Both the position numbers and the translations under genes were made by a program. A DNA stretch of 64,000 bases, from contig OW121855.1 of NCBI GenBank assembly GCA_933228895.1, positions 38,516,698 through 38,580,697 on the forward strand, read 5' to 3'. The notes under the pieces were generated by a model, which worked only from the letters and a program-made list of their open reading frames with translations, did not search any database and had not been told where the DNA came from. Origin of the DNA: Platycnemis pennipes (lineage: Eukaryota > Arthropoda > Insecta > Odonata > Platycnemididae). This document shows positions 59,735-64,000 of this stretch, one piece after another (positions within the stretch are counted from its first letter, which is position 1; each line of letters opens with the position of its first letter).

Positions 59735-60330
59735 CCCAGAACAACCTCCCCATTAGAGGCCATCGAGATGACGCCAATTTGAGCAGTGAAGAAGACTAAG
59801 ATATGGCTCTTCAAGGATAACAGGAGGTTTTCAAGTCTATTGTCATTTAGAATAGATGCAGGCGACGAAGACTTAAAATGGCATCTTTCGTCATGCAAAC
59901 GCAACAACACACTTATTAGCAAAAACCATCCAAAATGATGTGATAGAATTCATTGGTGATTTTTTACGTTAGAAAATAGTTGAAGATGTAAAAAATGCCA
60001 AATATTTCTCCATAATATCTGACGAGACTATCGATGTTAGTAGGAAAGAGCAACTTACATTCTGTGTACGATACATTGGTATGAACTCATCCATAGTAAA
60101 GGAAGAATTTATTGGCTTCATTGAGCTCAAATCAACAAGCTTGGCTATAAAATCAACGATAGACGAAGAGATGTCAAAACTTGGCTTGTCATATGTGGTC
60201 AAGGGTACGACGGAGGATCAAATATGGCGGGACATTTACACGGCGTGCATGCCCTAATATCGCAGCAACAGCCACTCGCAATTTACACTAATTGCTTCAG
60301 TCACTTCCTGACTCTTGTTTGTCATAAACA
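59735..60330 (+). pseudogene. hAT transposase (DUF4371-like), broken and truncated
   Basis: The N-terminal part reads LPIRGHRDDANLSSEED, then SFRIDAGDEDLKWHL after a frame change, matching the RGHRDD...FRxDAGDxxLKxHL start of this transposase branch. The catalytic-core start follows: VEDVKNAKYFSIISDETIDV, SRKEQLTFCVRYIGM and VKEEFIGFIELKST. Then, after a shift, GQGYDGGSNMAGHLHGVHAL, IYTNCFSHFLTLV. DET and GYDGxSNMxG are the expected motifs. The rest of the core and the C-terminal dimerisation region are absent. The zinc-finger N-terminus is not seen. Non-functional by stops, shifts and truncation. Confidence 0.9.
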
Positions 60331-60695
60331 TTTAACAATAAAAACTAATGAACTTATCTAATCATAAGTGATTTGACTATATTTGTGTACCTTATCATTA
60401 AGTCATACTTTAAAAACTAGATAAAGCAATATCATAAGTTTTTATCATTAATAATACCGGCATTTCAATCTAGGCCCAAAATGACCACCATAAACCTTTT
60501 ACTGATAGAACGACCTTCTACATGTGCATAGTAGTGTCTTTTTTCATCAAAGAATTAGCCTATAACCACCGCTTTTGAGTCTTGAAAATCCCTAATTTCC
60601 AAAATCCCTGAACCCCCCTTCGGCTGGGGGGAATTTCCCAGACCCCCGGTTTGCCCCCCCCTTGGTCCAAACCTAGATCCGCCACTGCCTCTAAC

Positions 60696-62585
60696 TCAGA
60701 GGAATATGTAGAAGATGTGAAAAAAAACTGCAATAGGTATTACCTATATCGGATGAAGACGCTAATTAAACAGACTCGCCTCATTTCCCAAATCATTTCC
60801 GAATACTTAAAAGGACATATCATGTATAACTAAAGAAATTTTTCTGCCAAAATGTAGGCTGCGTTTATGCTTCTTTAGGAGGAAAAGGCCGATAGGAAGC
60901 GATAAAATTACCGAGGGGGTATGAATTGGCGGTAGGCCCATGCGCCTATAATTTTCAAAAACTAATAAAATGCCGACGGCAGGAAAGACGATAAACGTCT
61001 TTATTCGGGTAATATGGGTACAGAATGGTCAGCCTTATAGCGTAATCCCCAGCCATAAAAATGTGATACGGGAGATGCCTGTAGGCCTTTAACAGTGTGA
61101 TCAGCCCAAGAGCGAAAATAAGGATAAAGTGCATCGAATACTATTACGACAGTTATCAGACTTCGGGCAACTTTTAAGGAAAGATAACTCTTTTATGGGC
61201 TACCTATTTTATTAATATCGCATGACATTACTTTTAATACATAACAACTACGAAAATTGCAGCAGCTTCATTCCGCAGCTATATTACACCAAGCATTAAA
61301 TATAATCGATTAAAAGTCAACGAAGCACTTTATTTTGTTCATTGCACAACGTTATTTAAGAAACATAGATCATAAAATAGATCATAGATCATAAACAATA
61401 CCGAATATCAATCTTTTTAAACCCCTCAATCAACGCAATCTAAGTACAGCACAGGACAGAACTCATACAATTGCATAAGAAGGCTATTGCAATAGTGCAG
61501 CAGAATCCGACCTACAATTCAAAGGAACTCTTTTGGGTGTTCAGTGTATTATATCCGATGAAATTGAATCCTAGTCTCTTTAACACAATATATTTAAACA
61601 AATTCAACGCTAAGAAAACCATTATCATATGTTAGCTGTGATGAAATCCCCTTTAGTAATACTACATTTTATGTTATCATAAAATCATGAAATTTATATA
61701 AATTTCTGTTTTTTTTTAATGATTTAAATTTTGACGCTCCTGAGTGGCGTCAGTCACCCGTAAGAACGGTCACTCGGTTTCCTATTTTTGATATGTTACG
61801 ATGCATTCTTTGCGAAATCCCGAAGAATTCTATTACAGCCTTCTCTATCGCTTTTTCTTTTTAATAATATTGTTTGTGGACTATAATTGGCGTAATTTTC
61901 TGAGCTAAAGAATGAAATAACGATGGGCTTGAAAACCTAAGTATTACAGAGCATTTTAATCATATTTTCAAAAAGAATCTGAACCGTCAAGGAGTTCTTT
62001 CTCGTCCTACAATTTAAATATTATGTAAATAATTGAAACTTAATGCAATGGTAAGAAAATATTTATAGCAAGGAACAATAATATTATCCTTGTAATTTTA
62101 AATTATCAGTTTTATGCTATGCGATCGGTAGAAATTTATATATTTCGACGGGATGGTAGCTTAATTACCCCTGAACTAAAATATAAATTTAAAAAAATTC
62201 AATATTTCTCTTCATTTACGATGTCTCATTTTTAGGGGGATTTGTCTTTCCTCGTATGCACACAATATGTGTCTGCGTCCTTCATGAAGCCTCAATTTGC
62301 TTACTTCCAGCACCATGCCCCATCCAAATTCGGCATTTTCCTTCAAGTGTGTTTTGTGTGAAAAGCTTCCTAGACAGGTTAAGATTACACTCAATAACAC
62401 GGACAATGGAGCAGAATTGAAGGAAATATAAACTATCAGGTAGTATAAAAATGTTATGGGGATGTGGGAATCAAACAGATGTAATTTAATATTTAAGAAG
62501 TCTTCGCGGGTCTTCCACCGGGATAAGGTTTCAATAGAAGCCGACGTAGAAGTGTGACACGCAGGGAGAAAAAACAAAATCCATT
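60696..62585. other. AT-rich non-coding DNA, nothing recognised
   Basis: About 1.9 kb with no supported gene. A 125-codon minus frame (62,212-62,589) has no domain that I recognise. Confidence 0.5.
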
Positions 62586-62589
62586 GCAA

Positions 62590-63065
62590 GAGCCTGCTTC
62601 CTTATATGGCCAGTCTCCGGAAAAATATCGAGAATACTCGCCAGGCACAAGATTGAGATGATCCACATACCACCCTAAAAAAATCAAGGATTTCATCGTC
62701 CGAGTTAAAGACCCAATTGGCCTAAAGACACCAGACGTCTACCTACTATCTTGTGAATGCGGTGTAGTGTACATCGGGGAAAAGGAAGGACTATCGAGAC
62801 GAAGATAAAGGAGCACCAAAGCCACCTTCGTCTGGCTTAAATGGAAAAATCCGCCATTGCCGATCACAGCATCACCATAGCCGTGCCATAAATTTCCATG
62901 AGACAAAGGTGCTCGCCCGCTCCCAGGGGTACTGGACTCGGATTATTAAGGAGGCTATTGAAATCCGACTAAAACGAAGGAATATCAATCGAGAACTTGG
63001 CTTTTCCCTTAGTGGCTTTTGGATACCGTTGTTAAAACGGCTGGCGGATTCAAAATCCGACGGCC
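62590..63065 (+). pseudogene. Penelope-like retroelement, GIY-YIG endonuclease and C-terminus
   Basis: Frames in succession read FLIWPVSGKISRILARHKIE (linker), HPKKIKDFIVRVKDPIGLKT, PDVYLLSCECGVVYIGEK, then shifted RTIETKIKEHQSHLRLA, KSAIADHSI, and finally a clean 50-codon tail, NFHETKVLARSQGYWTRIIK, EAIEIRLKRRNINRELGFSL, SGFWIPLL. This is the order of the Penelope C-terminal half. It has the CEC-G-VYIG strand of GIY-YIG nucleases, with VYL/VYIG replacing GIY/YIG as in the family, then R-xxxR-xxEH and the (E)AIEIR helix carrying the conserved E. The reverse transcriptase domain upstream is missing. At least three frameshifts and two stops; dead. Confidence 0.9.
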
Positions 63066-63675
63066 GGCTATTATCAATACGATAGGATATATACGGTGTG
63101 GTAACTGTATTAGCGTAACCAGTCTATTAAATAAACTAAAATGTCAGACCGTAGGTTGAAATTTAGACTTAATCTCTTAGATAAATTCGAAGATAATATT
63201 TTCACTGATGACGTTAAAATATTTTGTGAACTCCAACTTACTACGGTAGACTGGACCATAAACATAAAAGTATTGATTGATTATCGAACTGCCCTTCTTT
63301 CCTCGTACAATTAGGGTTATGGATAGCTGTAAATATATCCAACATTATAATTAAAAGTGTAACAATGGATAGCATAGGTAGTTGCATGTTGATGCAGGGG
63401 CTTTAAGCAAACCAAGTAGCACCATATTTTTGAATTTTCTTTGCAATTTTCTTTTCATCCTTGTTTAAGTTGTAGAGTTTCATAGCAAATCTGAGCTGGA
63501 GAATTCATTTCTAATAGTGTTTTTTGAGCTAAATTAGCTATTGTGCCAACATTGGAGTCTATTTTTCCTTTCTTCTCTTTCCAAAGAAACCAGTGTTCCT
63601 CTTTTATATTTATCCGTAACCCAAACATTATCAGACCACCTATCAGTAAAAGGCGCAAATGACCCCTCATCTCGG
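63066..63675. other. AT-rich non-coding DNA
   Basis: No pLTR or terminal repeat of the Penelope remnant could be recognised. An 81-codon minus frame at 63,455-63,700 is unrecognised. Confidence 0.45.
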
Positions 63676-64000
63676 CGTTTTCCTCGAATAATAACTTCAC
63701 CTTGTGAGGTAGAGGGACTTGGGAGGCAAGGGAAGTTGAGGTTCCGGTAGGGAAGAAAGATGCTCGGGAAGATGGAAAGGAGTTAATTGGGGAAGAGGTT
63801 TAGGGAGAAAGTTGTGGAGGGGAACGCGAAGACGGAGCATGGAGAGGGAATAATGTGGTGTTGGAAGAAGAAGGGTTGAAAGTCTCAGGAAAGTAGCGTA
63901 TAGGGAGGCGGGGAACTGGGAAGTGAAACGATGTGGGACGAATAACAAAACGGCTGAATCGCTCGTAAGTTACTGCAAAAAGTGAGAGCGGCAGGAAGCG
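63676..64000. other. purine-rich island at the window edge
   Basis: G/A-rich plus strand (gggaagaggtttagggag). An 83-codon minus frame (63,697-63,948) is P/L/S-rich and low-complexity. Cut by the window end. Confidence 0.4.

Larger units (their letters stand above)
59384..60687 (+). mobile_element. hAT element of the CAGTGGCGGATC type, 1.3 kb
   Basis: Terminal inverted repeats cagtggcggatcta at both ends (59,384 and, inverted, 60,687). The 8-bp target duplication is cctctaat / cctctaac (59,376-59,383 and 60,688-60,695). Homopolymer G and C runs follow the left end (10 G, then 14 C) and mirror runs precede the right end. It carries a deleted transposase on the plus strand. hAT is supported by the ends, duplication length and protein. 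Confidence 0.92.

Noticed and set aside
1..64000. CRISPR array, bacterial operon or plasmid/phage features
   Set aside because: No regularly spaced repeats, no Shine-Dalgarno-led tandem genes and no dense coding were seen. The content is that of a eukaryotic repeat-rich region.

Overview
The window is AT-rich eukaryotic DNA, most likely from an arthropod and probably an insect. That inference rests on its mix of repeats: a mariner with mariner-type TIRs, a piggyBac-like element, two hAT elements, Penelope-like fragments, non-LTR retrotransposon pieces and two tRNA-derived SINE families. I could not name the species. I see no intact host gene. No reading frame longer than about 300 codons exists, and every protein I recognise belongs to a mobile element and is broken by stops, frameshifts or deletions. 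The window reads as intergenic or intronic DNA filled with old transposons.

Layout. 1-18 kb is mostly unrecognised AT-rich DNA. It holds a few decayed tRNA-SINE copies and several pyrimidine- or purine-rich, CpG-bearing islands (about 1.9-2.6, 5.9-6.5, 11.3-11.9 and 15.3-16.3 kb). 18.3-31.4 kb holds a well-bounded SINE with an 11-bp target duplication and a perfect 52-nt foldback, a CpG-rich patch with a good splice-donor signal on the minus strand, two more SINE copies, a reverse-transcriptase pseudogene, an internally deleted mariner, a LINE 3' end, and a decayed minus-strand gene of a family I recall as repetitive in invertebrate genomes.

33.8-47.2 kb is a transposon cluster. A third LINE copy lies at 33.8 kb. 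A 4.9-kb unit at 36,849-41,784 has about 180-bp terminal inverted repeats and a 9-bp target duplication. It carries a degenerate DDE-like transposase whose start codon lies 1 bp from an inserted 2.4-kb piggyBac-like element. A 3.5-kb hAT element at 43,634-47,136 has a pogo/Tigger-like MITE nested in it.

48.5-64 kb has further GC-rich islands (48.5-49.3, 52.2-53.3 and 63.7-64 kb), a second LINE family, a 333-bp foldback element, two Penelope-type terminal fragments with hammerhead-ribozyme-like cores, a 1.3-kb hAT of the DUF4371-like type, and a Penelope GIY-YIG endonuclease remnant.

The genes do not work together as a pathway. What the window offers is an insertion chronology: hAT then MITE, and unclassified TIR element then piggyBac. 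It also offers several elements whose exact ends can be read.
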